A stretch of DNA of 64,000 nt from Tanypteryx hageni. Its lineage: Eukaryota; Arthropoda; Insecta; Odonata; Petaluridae. The stretch spans positions 76,706,572 through 76,770,571 of the forward strand of contig CM054116.1 of assembly GCA_028673005.1 (NCBI GenBank). Reading direction: 5' to 3'. Positions 46,926 through 59,510 of this stretch are shown piece by piece. The notes under the pieces were generated by a model. The model was not told the DNA's origin. It saw only the letters and a list, made by a program, of their open reading frames with translations, and searched no databases. Numbering within the stretch: the stretch's first letter is position 1; each line of letters opens with the position of its first letter. A program made the translations under genes and the position numbers.

Positions 46926-49900
46926 CAGTCTTCAAAATCCTGCCTTTTTCTCATCTATTACCCTATCCAATATTATTTTTGTTTCGTGACATTTAATTTG
47001 TTTTTTTTTGTCGCGCTCGATTTTCGGCGGGAATTCCATGATGGTTACGCGCGTTGCAAAAGTGGGGTATTTCCCACACGACTGCGCTGCGTTCGCTTTT
47101 TAAAAAATGGTTTCCTGATACACCATAACGTGTCGCGGTATCTCGCGAGGGCTGTTGACTAACAAATGGGGGAGGAATGTCGCGAAATTAATTGTTGGAA
47201 TTTGTTGTCGCGTTTCTCGTGGGATTTTGCGTCGGTCGAGGCTGGCTTCTTAATTGACATTGAGAGGTCTGTGCTCAAATTGGTGTAATTGAAACGGTGA
47301 AATCTGGTAAGTAATGGAATATGTCGTGCGAGCGTTCGTGATTTATGTCTGACAACTTAGAGAAATTCTGGAAGTTTCCTGTTTCCTTGGAGTTATGGGC
47401 GAAACTGAGTTTTAATTGACCGGAAGAAAATATATTTTACATTTTTAGATGACATTAATGAATGGGAATATCGCTAAGAATTATTTATTACCCATCTCTT
47501 ACAATGGATGTATTGATTGAACTGACTATGACGTAATTACTACATTAGGGAGGTAATTTAGGAACCAACTTTATTGAATTTTTCGCTTCAACTTTAAACC
47601 CTGAAATCTATCCGACGTGAAAACGCTTCAAATCTGCCGAACGAAACTACTTTCTTTGTCAATCCTATGCTTTCGATCGTTCCAACTCGTATTAATTCCT
47701 TTCGACGTCCACTTGCTTGAAGATTCCATCCAAACCGATTGATACGCTAAACTTAGCACATCTCTTTTCTCCCCGAGGCAATAAAATTAGCAATACAGTG
47801 ATAGCCGTTAAGCATGTTAGGTCATGTTTCCAGGATTAGCTATCACAATAATTTTCCTTTTGAATTTTCCAATTTCATACCTAATTCTTTCACTCTAATA
47901 CTTTTATCTTCATTACTTTCCTCGTAATACTATCTTATAAAATCTATTTATTCGCCGATATTTCCAAATCTTATCGCTCATCGAGTTTAACTTTTTGCTA
48001 TTAGTTTCGCGTTTTTCTCAGTTCATTACTTCAGTGTTCCTCCAGTTGGCGTCTTGTCTTGGTTACCATAATGCGCGACGTCCTTCGGAAAGCTGGAATG
48101 TTCACCTTTCGCAAATCCTTCGCTTGTTTACTCGTTTGGCTCTGTAAGCGGCCAGAGGGGGCGCTATTGGGCCAATGTTGCCTCTATAACTGTCGCCGCT
48201 ATCGACCAAGAATCGCATGTTCCCTCATCTGATCAAAGGACGCCTACAGTCTATCTCGTTATAAGAAACAGCAGAGAAATAACTGCAGCTTAGGAGATAA
48301 GTCATTTCAGATTCGTTTCGTGCAAGATACCAGAGAGTAATTTTAACATGTACCAATCGTGGTTCCATTTCGTGCTCGTTATTCGTTTCCGGTATGATGT
48401 AAGTGGCCACGCGTACTGACTTATTTAGTACTGTACTGATTTCGACGAAGCTTTGCTGATTAACTGCCTGTACTGATACGCGTGTATACATTTAGAAAAT
48501 GGTTTGTACTGGTTTCTCTCATTTTTTCAGACAACTTTCCCGAGTTTGTTACTTTTCATATTCCGTTTGTGCTGATTTTTCCTTGAAAAAACTGGTCACT
48601 TGAGGTACCGTCTACTCAGTATAACGGTAATTTGAGAAATACATTTGTGATTTTCCTAAGGATTCAAAGATATTTTAATATATTTATTATATTAATATTT
48701 TATTTGATTTATATGCATTTTCGATGTTTCATGGCTTTTAATATAAATTTTTGTCAAAGGTTTTAATAATTTAAAAAAATTAACCTATGCTGTCAGCCTA
48801 AACATTAAAAGTAATTATATTCTTGCCATTAAAATGGAGAACGTCTAAGAATCATATTTGAGCTCGTTTCTTTATTATCATAATCTGCATCCATTCAGAG
48901 AAGTTTTACCGTGTGAATTTTACATGCACAAATTATTGTTTTTCACATGGAGAACTTTTAACACAACCAGTCACGAAAAACTTCCGAATTTGTCTGAAGT
49001 ATGAACGAGATAACGAAAAAAATCGATAATTTTTCTTCTGGTTATATATAATGCCTCGGTAGTTTTTTCGTAATATAAGTAGAACAGTTTCATCACTATG
49101 AATTTACGATTAGCGAAAAAAAATGTATTTTTTCTGGACCACTTCCAAAGAAATTCTCGAATCGCTTATTTAGTTTTCTTTGTCCCGATTCGAGAGAATA
49201 TGGGGTGATTGTCCGAATCAGTTCACCAATAATAAGCGGATTATAAACTCATCACTGGTAATCTGGTGACCCTTTGACACGGACCCATCCGCTCCATCTA
49301 ACCGGCACGCTATCTCCATCACCCTAAATGGCGATTCGCGGCGTGTCTTCTCCTCCTCCCCTATCAAGATGCGTGGAAGCTTGAGCGTATGCCAAGGTTG
49401 CCGAATGCGTGCGTGTCTGCGGGTTCATTGCCGTTACACGCCGAAGCGAGAAATTTACATGCCCGGACGACTTCGAGGCATCGCAAGACGTCGAGGGTGG
49501 CGCCATTTGGAATTACGATAATATCGAACATAGTTTTATTTACTTTTCGATCCGATTTCGTAAGTTTTTCCTTCACGCACGATGCCCTTTGCCGTAGTTC
49601 GATTGGTGAAATGGAAAAGAAAGTCCCAAACATAAGGAGGTCGAATGCTGTCGTTAAAAAAAACATAAGACAGTTACGGGCCGAACCGTTTCTTTGTTAT
49701 AGACAACATCTTTGCCGTATATTATACATCTTTAAAACATCGTCATGGTTACTCCTCTATGATTATAGAAATATTTTAACGTGTTTTTTTTGTCGTTTTA
49801 TATTTTGTTTCAGATGAAAATGCGGTCTCTTTGAAAGAGACAACACTAATAGTAATTGGCCGTAGGAAGAACCATCAAGAAACGCGTTTAAAATATGAGA

Positions 49901-52900
49901 CAGGAATCGATTATAAGGAAATTTTAGAAAACAAGAGTTATGGAAGGAATTAATCGAATTAGGAAGGGTATAACGAGGAAAAGAGGAAGGATCAGAGTAT
50001 AAACTCACGATTATTTAAAAAATCATAAGAAAGTGAGCAAAGTTTTTAATTTAGTTGTTCATCATGGAACAGTTCAACAAGGTTACGCCCACCACCGTGA
50101 ATTTTAAAATGAAGAGATGCTTTTAGAATTTTTACTGTTTTATGTAAGCTTAGTTCTTATAGTTGTTAAAGGAGACGAAAGGAGACTTCTTTATTGCTCT
50201 ATATTATTTATCCGTTAAATGCATTAATTAGCGTAGTCATCGAGAAATTTCTTTACGCTCGTGAAATTCGCACACTCGCATTTTTTGGGACAAGGGTTTT
50301 ATTTTTCAGCGATATTTTCTCGCATTTCCACTCACCGAAGGAGGTTGCTACAGCCCCCTTTCGGAAGAAAAAATTCAGCTATTGCCTAACCCCTTCTTGA
50401 CACGCAAAGAAATGATGTGGCAGGAGTTTTGAAGCCTTTCCATAGTTAACCTAGATTCTAACCGCTCCTTAATCCGGCGCCCTTAAACCTATGCAGAGGA
50501 CCTACAATAGATGATGAATTCACTAGAGAATTATCGAGCTCGTCTTATGGCCGAAAACAAGTTCAAGAAAAATAAATATGTGCTTATATTAGGTATCTCC
50601 CATAGCCAAAAAAGGGTAAAATAACTTTGTGCGCATTTCGGCTACAATGCAGCCTTATTCAGCGTCATGTCATGGCTATTAGAGTTACCTAACGTACTTA
50701 TTTTTTCAAGTCCTTATTCATGAACAGATGGTGAATTAATTTCCTCGGATTTATTTTTGAAGGAAAATTCCTTTTTAGATTTGTCTTGTCGTCGTATGCA
50801 TTCGGGCGAGAATTTTTTCTGAATTTTATGGAGATTTATCAAATTTAAACTCGAGCGAAATTTTGTGTATCACGAACTCAAGTTCTTCACTGGCGAATTT
50901 CACGCAAAATTGGATTTAAAATCTTGCCCATTTTTGATTAAATACAATGACTTACTTACTGGCAATGCTTGAAGCCTAAAATTATCGTTATACGTGCGAT
51001 TTATTTTTTATTTCTCTAATAATCCAAGAGATTGATTAGCTAGAATTGCACATGGTTATTTTTATTTTACATGCCAACGGAATTTATTGCATAACAGAAA
51101 TACACTCTTATTATATAACTTTGGGCAATTTAGGAGTTCCATAATAATACGCAGCATTATCGATTTTCAGGCATGCTGCTACTTGTTCTCCTAAGAGGGT
51201 ATAAATATGCATCTGCCGTAGTGCTTTGAGAGGAGATGATTCTCGATTAGTTATCAGATTGGTTTTTTCCAATTCAAATCTCATGCGTCACGAAAGACTT
51301 TCGAATGATTTATAGGGATCTAGAAAGTAATTCTCGCCCTTAATAAAAATATGACTCCATCCCGATATTGATTACTGCGTATTCATCACATGGGGTGAAA
51401 AGATCAATCGAATAAGATTGAAGAGCTCAGACTTAGGACCTACGTGTTTTCGTGTTTGTTTTTTCTTGCATCGATAAGAGTTGTCGATAGGTCAGGCAGT
51501 ATAAGGTCCACTGATACCGAGAGCGTTGCTTAGTCTCGGAGATAGGCTTTCTTTCGAGACATACCTTAGATGGACATCAGCAAGATTTCATAGACAATGA
51601 TTGTTTCTGTTGAATAATAATGCTGTTTTGCGACGAACGCAGAATTTTTGACGAGGGATTCGGGAGGTTTTTGGGCGCTTCTAAGTTTACGTTACGGATA
51701 ATAATTAGGGGGAGAAAACCAAGAATAATTCGTAAAAATGAAAACTGGTTCATGTAGAACATTGTAATCATATCAAAAGTGTGATCGAGAATTTTATTAT
51801 TTTTTTCATTTTTCAAATTCTTCCCATCACGTTCTATTATAGAAAAGTGCTCTTTTGTTAGACATTATATTTCAGTAGGATTTCTGTTTGAGAAAAGGGT
51901 GTCGTGAAGGTGATTACCAATTTTCGCTACTAATTATTAGTACTGCAACGGGATAATGCCAACATTTTATGCTTTTTAACACCGATGAAAATGTTATGCC
52001 AAAAAAAAACTTTTAGACGAAAAGTCGGGAGCGTGTGGAAAGTTTATTTTAGCTTTTGAGTATAATGATAGAGATCATTTATTGTTTGATACTGCCTCGT
52101 ATTACGCTACGTTTTGTAATATTTGTTATCTCACAGCTTTTTTCAGTCCTCATTTTCTTAGAAGTTTTGTGAAATTCGTTTTGGCGTCCTATCAAAATGA
52201 TTGCGAAAAAATCAAAAACAACTTCGTGCACTTCTTGTGCTGTGCATCTGGTTGTAAATATCTAACTAACTAATCTTTCCTCCCTAATGAGCGGAATTGC
52301 TTCATGCCATTATTTATTTAAAATCAGGACTCGTGTTATCCGACATATAATTTTTATTTTGTCTTGTAGCATAGAACGTCACTTCCTGTTAGTTAAAAAC
52401 GGTAGAGAGTGAGCATAATAAGCGATAATAATGGATCTGTTATGCTTTAGTTCTTAAAATTATTGGTTATATCTCTCGAAATATTTTTCCATTCCAGCGC
52501 TTTATTGATTTTCCTGTATGGTGTATGTTATTTTCATAACGATTCCTATATTTATGAATAATTTGAAAACAAAATTATTTCCTGTCTGTTTAAATATGAT
52601 TAAACATTATCAACGGAAGGCCAAATTATCCTTGTCATTTGAATTAATTCAGTCATATTATGAAATACCGCTAATACAGAATTTTCGTTGATTATGTAAG
52701 TATTTAACAATTTCAACAAAATGCGAGAGAATTTGAAAATCTTTTAAAGGAGTCGAAGTACTATTTATTAATAAGTTTTTATTATTATTTCTGCGTGCGA
52801 AATCGTGAACGAGCAAATCTCCATCAAAATTATTATTTACATAGCAAAACTCCATTTTTATTTCAAAATTTCTCGTCATCGCGGTTGAACTATCAACTTC

Positions 52901-53039
52901 GAAACATCTTTTCAGACTCTCTCCCTCTTAAAACGTCGAGATGAAGCAACACATGGGCGGCGATTCTTTTGTTTTTTGCAAGAGAACGTCATTGGATGAG
53001 TCGAGAGGAGGAGGGCGGGAATTTGCCTCGGCTTTAATT
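46926..53039. other. Long spacer, no gene recognised
   Basis: Over 6 kb of mostly AT-rich unique DNA. A CpG-bearing segment at about 49260-49520 is open for up to 142 codons on the plus strand but matches no family I know. No RNA gene or transposon end recognised. Confidence 0.45.
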
Positions 53040-53770
53040 ATAGGAATAAAAAGAAGAAAATGGGGAGCGCGAGAGGGAAAATAAAAGAGGAGGAAGAGGA
53101 CGTGAAAGGAAGAAGCGACGAGAAGGAAAAGAGAGGAATGTTAATGAAGCAGTGCAGAATGGAAGCGTCTTTAAGGAGAAGGCATCGTGAGACGCAAGTA
53201 GGGATGAAGAAAGAGAGAGAGAGAGTGAGGAAGAGGAGACAGATGGAGATAGGAAAAGAAAGGAACGAGTCCAAGATAGACTTCAGGGGATAGGACGAGA
53301 CTGTTTCCCGATAACGCCACGGAAAACCGCGAGGCGTTGAGTAGAACAATGGCCTCCCGCTATTGAAAGCTCCCGTGAATGGACGCGAGAAACCGAGAGA
53401 GAGAGGTGGGGGTAGAGAGATAGAGAGAGGAAGGGGGAAAGGATGAGGCGGGGAAACGTAAAACTCGTCGCCATTTCCTAAATTATAAGACGGTATATAC
53501 ATATCTCTCTCTCTCTCTTATCCATCTCTTTTCTCTCTCGCATCTCTTTTTAAAATAAGTCATCCGTCGCCTCTTTTTCGCCCAAGGCTGGAGAAACTTC
53601 GCTGGCGGCGACAGTGTCGTATCCGACTGTCGAGGAGTCGGTTCTTCAACTTCCGGTTTAAAGTCTCGGTCGTCAGAGGAGGTGGAGTTTGAAGCCGTTA
53701 AGAGATGGAGAAGGATGGCGGGCGGAGGAGGAAGAGATGACGGCCGTATCGTACCCGAAGCTTAATCCCT
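53040..53770. repeat. GA-rich region with short CT microsatellite
   Basis: Purine-rich 53050-53285 and 53395-53455, a (CT)n run near 53502-53519, then a CpG-bearing segment (53580-53690) and more GA. A 77-codon Lys/Glu/Arg frame (plus) and a 154-codon Ser/Phe/Leu frame (minus) overlap; both are compositional. Confidence 0.5.
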
Positions 53771-55187
53771 ATTCTGGAGGTTCGGTGCCTTCTATTAGTA
53801 GGTACCTATGCTCTGGGAGGTTTTCGGAGCCCAAGAGGCTTGGCTATCCGAGATAACGGACTTAGTCGAAGGAATGATAGATAGGGCGGGGGGAGGTGGG
53901 TGGTTCGGGGTGTGTGGGGAGGACGATTTCTCCTCCGGCGGATAAGGGATTAGTTCGAGTTTCGCGCGCGTGTTTAGATGGGAGGATCTCGCGAAAGTGG
54001 GATGCGATAGGTGAATTTTCATGCGGGAAAGTTTTGGTCTGGGGCGAAAAAACATTCGTGCGCTGCGATATATGCGAATTGGGGAAGATACGTGTCTCAG
54101 ATGCATCCAGGATAAGGTATCCGTCTCTTATAGATTTTGGGATTCTGGTGTGTGCGTGTGTGTGTGTGTGGGTTGCGGGATGACGTGGAAGGAGTAGAGA
54201 TCCCACCTAAATTAAGCGGTCTAAAATTGGGTCGAATTATGAAACATTTTCCGACCGTTCGCGTGAATTTAGCGGTGTTATATATCAAAGTCGACGAAAA
54301 TTCTGCCAGTGCAGTGGACCGTTATTAGAATCGTCCCGCTCGGTGGTCACTAATGGAGTTTTAGAGGATTTCTATCATATGGTATTTTCATATGATATCG
54401 CATCTGGTTTCTTAAGTAATTTCGACATTGAAAAATCGTGCTACAAAAAGTGTATTGTCAGAGCTTTATATCGTTTGCGTGGCGAATATGCCAAGATTTC
54501 CAGGCACATTGCCCCTCTGACTCCCTGAGGTCCCCGAGATGATTTGCTGCGGCCGCCCGTCACAAATCGAAACTGGGTTAAACAAAGTGGCACCACCAAT
54601 TACGTGGAAACTTCATTAATCGGCTATCGGATAGAAAAATGAATTCAATTATTTGACAAAGATTCGTTCCTCAGACAATTAAACCAAATTCAAGCCGCAG
54701 CTAAATTATAAATTCTTGAAAGTCCTCCAGAGATATAAAAACAAGTTTAGCGTATAGAAAAGGATGCGAAGTGTGTTCCTCAGTAATATTGTGTTGGGAT
54801 AATAGGATATCTACTTGGTGGACGCATAACCACTCTCAACTTGCCTCCTAGCTGATACTTGAGAACATCTTCGTAAGAGTTTTTGGTTTCCATTGTACTG
54901 TTGAGTATTTTAATTGAATTAATTGTGCTAAGTACTAATTTCAACCTTCTGTTACAATTTAAGAAACATTTAATAAGCATATATGTCTCTAGGATAAAAT
55001 AATTGTGCCTACCGAAGAAGCGCTACGAAAATTGTAATGCGGCCCTCACCGTTTAGCAAAAATTTTAGTGCGGCTTAAGCGTTTGCCTTTTAGAAACCTC
55101 CTAATATTGTTATACGTAATATTTAAAATTACGAATAAAAAACAAATGGTATTGGTACTTCATTTTTCCAAAAAACGGTGGAGCATA
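53771..55187. other. Spacer, no gene recognised
   Basis: Mixed DNA with (GT)n near 54147-54170. Nothing else supported. Confidence 0.45.
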
Positions 55188-56370
55188 TCCTATAAATAAA
55201 AGAGAATGTTTGTCTGTCTGTCTTCCCGTGGCAGCCATAACTCTTCAGAAAATAAACGTAGAAGCTTCAAAATTTGGCAGCAGCTTCAGGTTGATCCTGA
55301 GAGTTGCATTGCCAAAAATAATTCAAATCGGCCCACGGGGGCCCGAGGGTCTCCATTGTTGGTCCAAATGCCGGATTTTTTTGAAAGATATCTCAGCAAC
55401 CAATTGACCGATTTTGGTTAATTCTCCAATAATATTAATGTTTTGATGAGATACATTTTCGAGCCTAAAATGGATAAAATCGGTCTACGGGGTCAAGGAT
55501 CGTAATGTAGGGTCGATCCAAATTTCACGATTTCGAGGAGTCCCCATGGAACGTTCGGTCCAAATTTCGGCAATGTCCGTCTGCCTGTACGTATGTATCA
55601 GGGAAGATCTGGCTGAACCGATTTCAACCAAATTAGGTAGGTACATAGAATCTTCACATAAATACATGACCAAAATGACATATTTGGACCAGATAGACCA
55701 AGCAGGGGTGCTACAATTGCAAAATAAAATGTTCTGTAGTCATGCTTTTGGAAGGAAATGGCCGAACCGAATTCAACCACATAGAGTACATAGAATTTTC
55801 ACAGAAATTCATGGCCAAAATGCCATACTTTGACCCGATTAACTAAGTAGGGGTGCCACAATTGCAAAGTTAAACTTTTCGGTAATTATGAATTTGGAAG
55901 GAATTGACCCAACCGATTTCAACGAAATTTTGTATGTAAGAGTTGTGCAAGATAAAAAAAACAAAATAAGATTTTTAGGATAGATATACAAAGCAGGGCT
56001 GTCAAAATAAAAGTAATAAAAATTTTCTTTATAAGTGTTTGTGTTGTACTGTCCCCATAGATTTGAACCATATTATAATATTTATTATGTACACATATAC
56101 ATAAAGCCATGATAGCATATTTGGACAGGATAAACTAAACAGGGGTGCCACAATTACAAATTAAACTCATTCAGTAGCTATGGATTTGGAAGGAAATGGA
56201 TCAACGGATGTCAACTAAATTTTATGCATATGGTTTTTACAAAATACCATAATGAAATCAAGATTTTTAAAGCAGAGCCTAAGAGCAGTGCTACCACAAT
56301 TAATAAATAATAAAAATCGTTTGCAACTTAAAAGAAAACTTTCCCGAGCGTAGCTGGGTGTTTCTGCTAG
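55188..56370 (+). mobile_element. Non-autonomous Helitron with internal minisatellite
   Basis: The 5' end can be placed at TCCTATAAATAAAAGAGAAT (55188), after an A, leading into tttgtctgtctgtc. The 3' end is the hairpin-forming CCCGAGCGTAGCTGGG (56343-56358), then 8 bases and CTAG (56367-56370). Hairpin plus CTRR is the Helitron terminus, and the CCCGAGCG..GCTGGGT form is widespread in arthropods. The next host base is C rather than the usual T, a small doubt about the exact edge. Size 1,183 bp; no Rep or helicase sequence. Much of the interior is a degenerate tandem array (see 55603-56330). Confidence 0.75.
55603..56330 (+). repeat. ~146-bp tandem units inside the Helitron
   Basis: The landmark caggggtgccacaattgcaa, in diverged forms, occurs at 55703, 55848, 55994, 56140 and 56286: spacings of 145, 146, 146 and 146 bp. 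Other shared phrases are ttggaaggaaatgg, gaaccgatttcaac and tatttggac. Units differ at many sites yet keep their length almost exactly. No coding sense. Confidence 0.85.
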
Positions 56371-58844
56371 CAAGAATATAAATCAGCGATAGATGAATTG
56401 CTATGCAGGATGGCTGCGTTGTAGCTTGCACACATACTTGATTTATTCAATTATTTTATGGCAACGAGGAGTTCCAGAATTTTTTATTGAATCCAAAGCA
56501 TAAGGCCAACTCGATAATTAATTTATAGTAGAACTACTCAAAAAGTAGAGTGTGTAAATCTAAAATAATTTCTCAATATTAAAAATATAAATGCACTAAA
56601 GTTAATAAATTCCAAACAGGAATTTTACCTGCAATTTGGTGATTTTTTTCGTTCAAAATTTAAATTACAATTTTTAATAACATTTTAATTTTGTTATTTA
56701 CTCAGGAAAGGCTAATTAACGACGCTTTGATAAAGTCAACTTCTATAAAAAGATCGTATAAAAGATTCAAAGTAATAAAAATGTAATACGTCCGCGTATA
56801 AGATCGGACGATAATACAGTGGAGTGTCAATTTTTAATTATTCGTCCACGTTTCACAAAAATCTTCCATCCGGACAAGTTAAAAGCAAAAATGACCGTAC
56901 GAGCGAGGTAGTAGGTAAAACAGCATCGTGTTTACACCCGAAACACTCCAAAATTGGAAAAATCGACGATCGATAAAAATTATTCACAGGCGCTTGGGTC
57001 TCCGGAAAATTTTGCTCATTTGGCATTCGAGCGGGAAGGGGAGGGGCGGAGTCCAACCTCTCTCTTCTCCCTTCCTCCATTCTCCCAGTCGAGATAAAAC
57101 ATAATCATTTTATTAAAAAACAATTAGTGCCGAAAAGAACCACGGAGAATGAAATAAATAAAAAACCGAATTTAATCTTTCTAAAAATCCGGTTGGGCAA
57201 AGGTTTGTTATCGGTTGGGCGACACCCATGTCCTGACCGACATTTTGTTTTTGTGAAGACGGGTAAATTTCGTCGCGATTGCGCTCAGAGGGGAGGTATG
57301 TTCATTTCCATGAAGAAAAGGGTGTCGGAGGAGAGGAAGTGGAGGATTCGGGCCGTGAATATAAAAGCCATAAGCGGAAGTGACGAAGTGAACTGCGAGT
57401 TAATTTGTGGGAGTCGTGATGTACACGAATTTGCACTCTTCAGTGAGTTCTCCTTTTTCCATTTTTCTTCGGGGCACGGTTAGAGGTGGCCGAGGACAGA
57501 AAGAGAGAGGGATAGTGGGAGAACACACAAGGCAGTTCTATAACGTCTCTATTCCTTTCTTCCTTTACATCACCTGTCTAAGCTGCACGGCACCAACTCG
57601 TATCTCCTTCCTGTTTCCGTTCCAATTTCCCCCGTTGGGAAGGCCTTATATCTTCTTTTTGAAAAATTACTTTCTAAATACCATCTTGATCAAAGACGAT
57701 GGATCGTTAAGCTTTAGGGGATGGGGATGGGGGACGATGAAATATTAATTAATGCTGAAGAGTGATGATGAAGTTTTTTCCCGTGTGGATGACGACGATA
57801 ACGAGATTTTTCTCACGAGATGGTCTTAATTGAATATGCCGCGTTTGTTTCTTTTTCCCTGATTTTTTTCTTTTTGGGGGCAAGGACATGTCATCTTTGA
57901 ATTTAGATATTAATCTGAAATTTTGCATATTTTTGATTCATCGATCGGTTAATTGGAAGAAGCAGTCGCTTCACCTGGTTTGTTTCTGCCCAAATATTTT
58001 CAGCACTGCCTTTTGCCTTAATATGCTTCAAAAACAGAATTTACTCACAGCAAATACGCTACAATTCACCCCGTGTTTATATTTGAATTTAAAATGACCT
58101 GATTTTTTCTAAATGTGTGTCGAGCAAGAGGTCGTTCTCATATCCTTTGTAACATCTCCTAGTATATGCAAGATTGCCAAACAGACTTATGGATAAAATG
58201 TATCAGGTGTAAGATTGAGGATTGATGATATTCGGGAAGAGTGTTATTTCCTTTTTTATTAGCTGCATTTTCATTTCCTTTATTCCACATTTCAACTGCT
58301 TCAGTTTATCTACATTTAGCCTTGCGTCTTGTATTTCCGATGCATTGCATGAAGCATTCCAAACTGGCGCTCTGATTCTAGTCTCATATTAAATAAATAT
58401 AAAAATTACTAGGGAGATGCCCGTTGGAATTGAATGGGAAAGGTTTTTGTGAAATAAAAAAGGAACATAAATATGCCTTGACTTTCTTTGGATGGCAAGA
58501 AAACAAACTTTCCTTCTTTTAGACGTTCGTTGTTTCAAGTTTCGAACTCCTACGACGATACTAAGTACCTAATTTTAGTATGGGAATGATTAATATTCTA
58601 CATTCAAATGTACTCCTTCTCGTAAATAACGCAACGAATGTTGTTTACATTGATTGCTATGAAAAGAATTTCTCTCTCCCCTCTCTCGTACTAATTGTAA
58701 GAGCATTCAAATCACGCTTTCACCCATAAGGATTGAAATAACAATAGGATTTCGAGGTTTAACCAAGTAATGGGTTGGGATGGCCACATCCCGTTAAAAT
58801 GGCAAGATTTACACAAAATATGCGAATTAAACGTATAAGGCTTA
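56371..58844. other. Spacer, no gene recognised
   Basis: AT-rich. A 118-codon plus-strand frame at 57127-57483 has normal composition but no family that I recognise; left unannotated. Confidence 0.4.
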
Positions 58845-59043
58845 TATGGTCTTCGGATTTAGCCCATTTTAAAGAAAAAACTATGAAGTTTCTTATTCTG
58901 TTCATCTTTTCCCACCTACAGTTCGAAACTTCTCATGTTATACGGTATAACATGAGAAGTTTCGAACTGTAGGTGGGAAAAGATGAACAGAATAAGAAAC
59001 TTCATAGTTTTTTCTTTAAAATGGGCTAAATCCGAAGACCATA
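58845..59043. repeat. Perfect 199-bp palindrome (99-bp arms, 1-nt centre)
   Basis: Positions 58845-58943 are the exact reverse complement of 58945-59043, with a single G at 58944 between them. I compared the arms base by base and found no mismatch; identity stops abruptly at both outer ends (58844 A, 59044 G). The arm content (cttcggatttagcccatttt … gttcgaaacttctcatg) is not simple sequence and not a transposon end that I know. Frames on both strands read the same peptide because of the symmetry. A genuine recent event or an assembly/library foldback are both possible. Confidence 0.97.
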
Positions 59044-59411
59044 GGTGAATTATTTGTAATTTAGATCTCAAAAAGAATAAAAACCTGCAAGTCAAAGAGT
59101 CGATTTTTGTGTGTTGTGTTATCATATGGGAAATGGAAATGCCTACCTTGGAGTCGAACCTAGGACTTTTTTCAAGATTTATTTTCGTCATCATCTTACA
59201 ATATGTGAATCGATCATTCCTGGCAAATATAAAAAATGAATCTCGTTCCATTATCGAGTTATTCGCATTTTATAGCGTGACAGAGGGAGCCACAAAGGGA
59301 CAGAAGTAGTCTTTTATTATCGTTAGATTTAAGCATTAGTATGTAATTTTGCTGTGGGTAATAATAGTACCTTTCTACTAATTTTATTATACCAACTTTT
59401 ATATTAACTTC

Positions 59412-59414
<3 letters not shown>
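59044..59414. other. Spacer with a lone B-box-like site
   Basis: On the minus strand GGTTCGACTCC lies near 59162-59152, matching a polymerase III B box, but I see no A box upstream. Possibly SINE debris. Otherwise AT-rich spacer. Confidence 0.35.
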
Positions 59415-59466
<52 letters not shown>

Positions 59467-59477
59467 TATATATATAT
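59415..59477. repeat. (TA)n microsatellite
   Basis: About 62 bp of TA with one AA interruption. It abuts the (CAT)4 tail of the LINE that follows. Confidence 0.95.
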
Positions 59478-59493
59478 CATCATCATCATGCTT

Positions 59494-59507
59494 CTGTCCG
59501 AAGACAG
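59494..59507 (-). other. 3' UTR stem-loop of the LINE
   Basis: Minus strand CTGTCTTCGGACAG: a perfect 5-bp stem closing a UUCG loop with a C-G pair, one of the most stable RNA tetraloops. It lies between the stop codon and the ATG tail, where the element's own RT would be expected to recognise its RNA. Confidence 0.7.
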
Positions 59508-59510
59508 GTT

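Noticed and set aside
55188..56370. CRISPR-like or satellite array because of regular 146-bp spacing
   Set aside because: Units are long, diverged and head to tail without spacers, and they lie within Helitron ends; a CRISPR array is excluded in this eukaryotic context.
57127..57483. 118-codon frame as a possible host exon
   Set aside because: Normal composition but no recognisable family, no supporting splice signals and a length that occurs by chance in 64 kb.
58775..59251. Two opposite-strand frames with the same peptide segment
   Set aside because: The shared peptide is a result of the perfect palindrome, not of paralogous exons.
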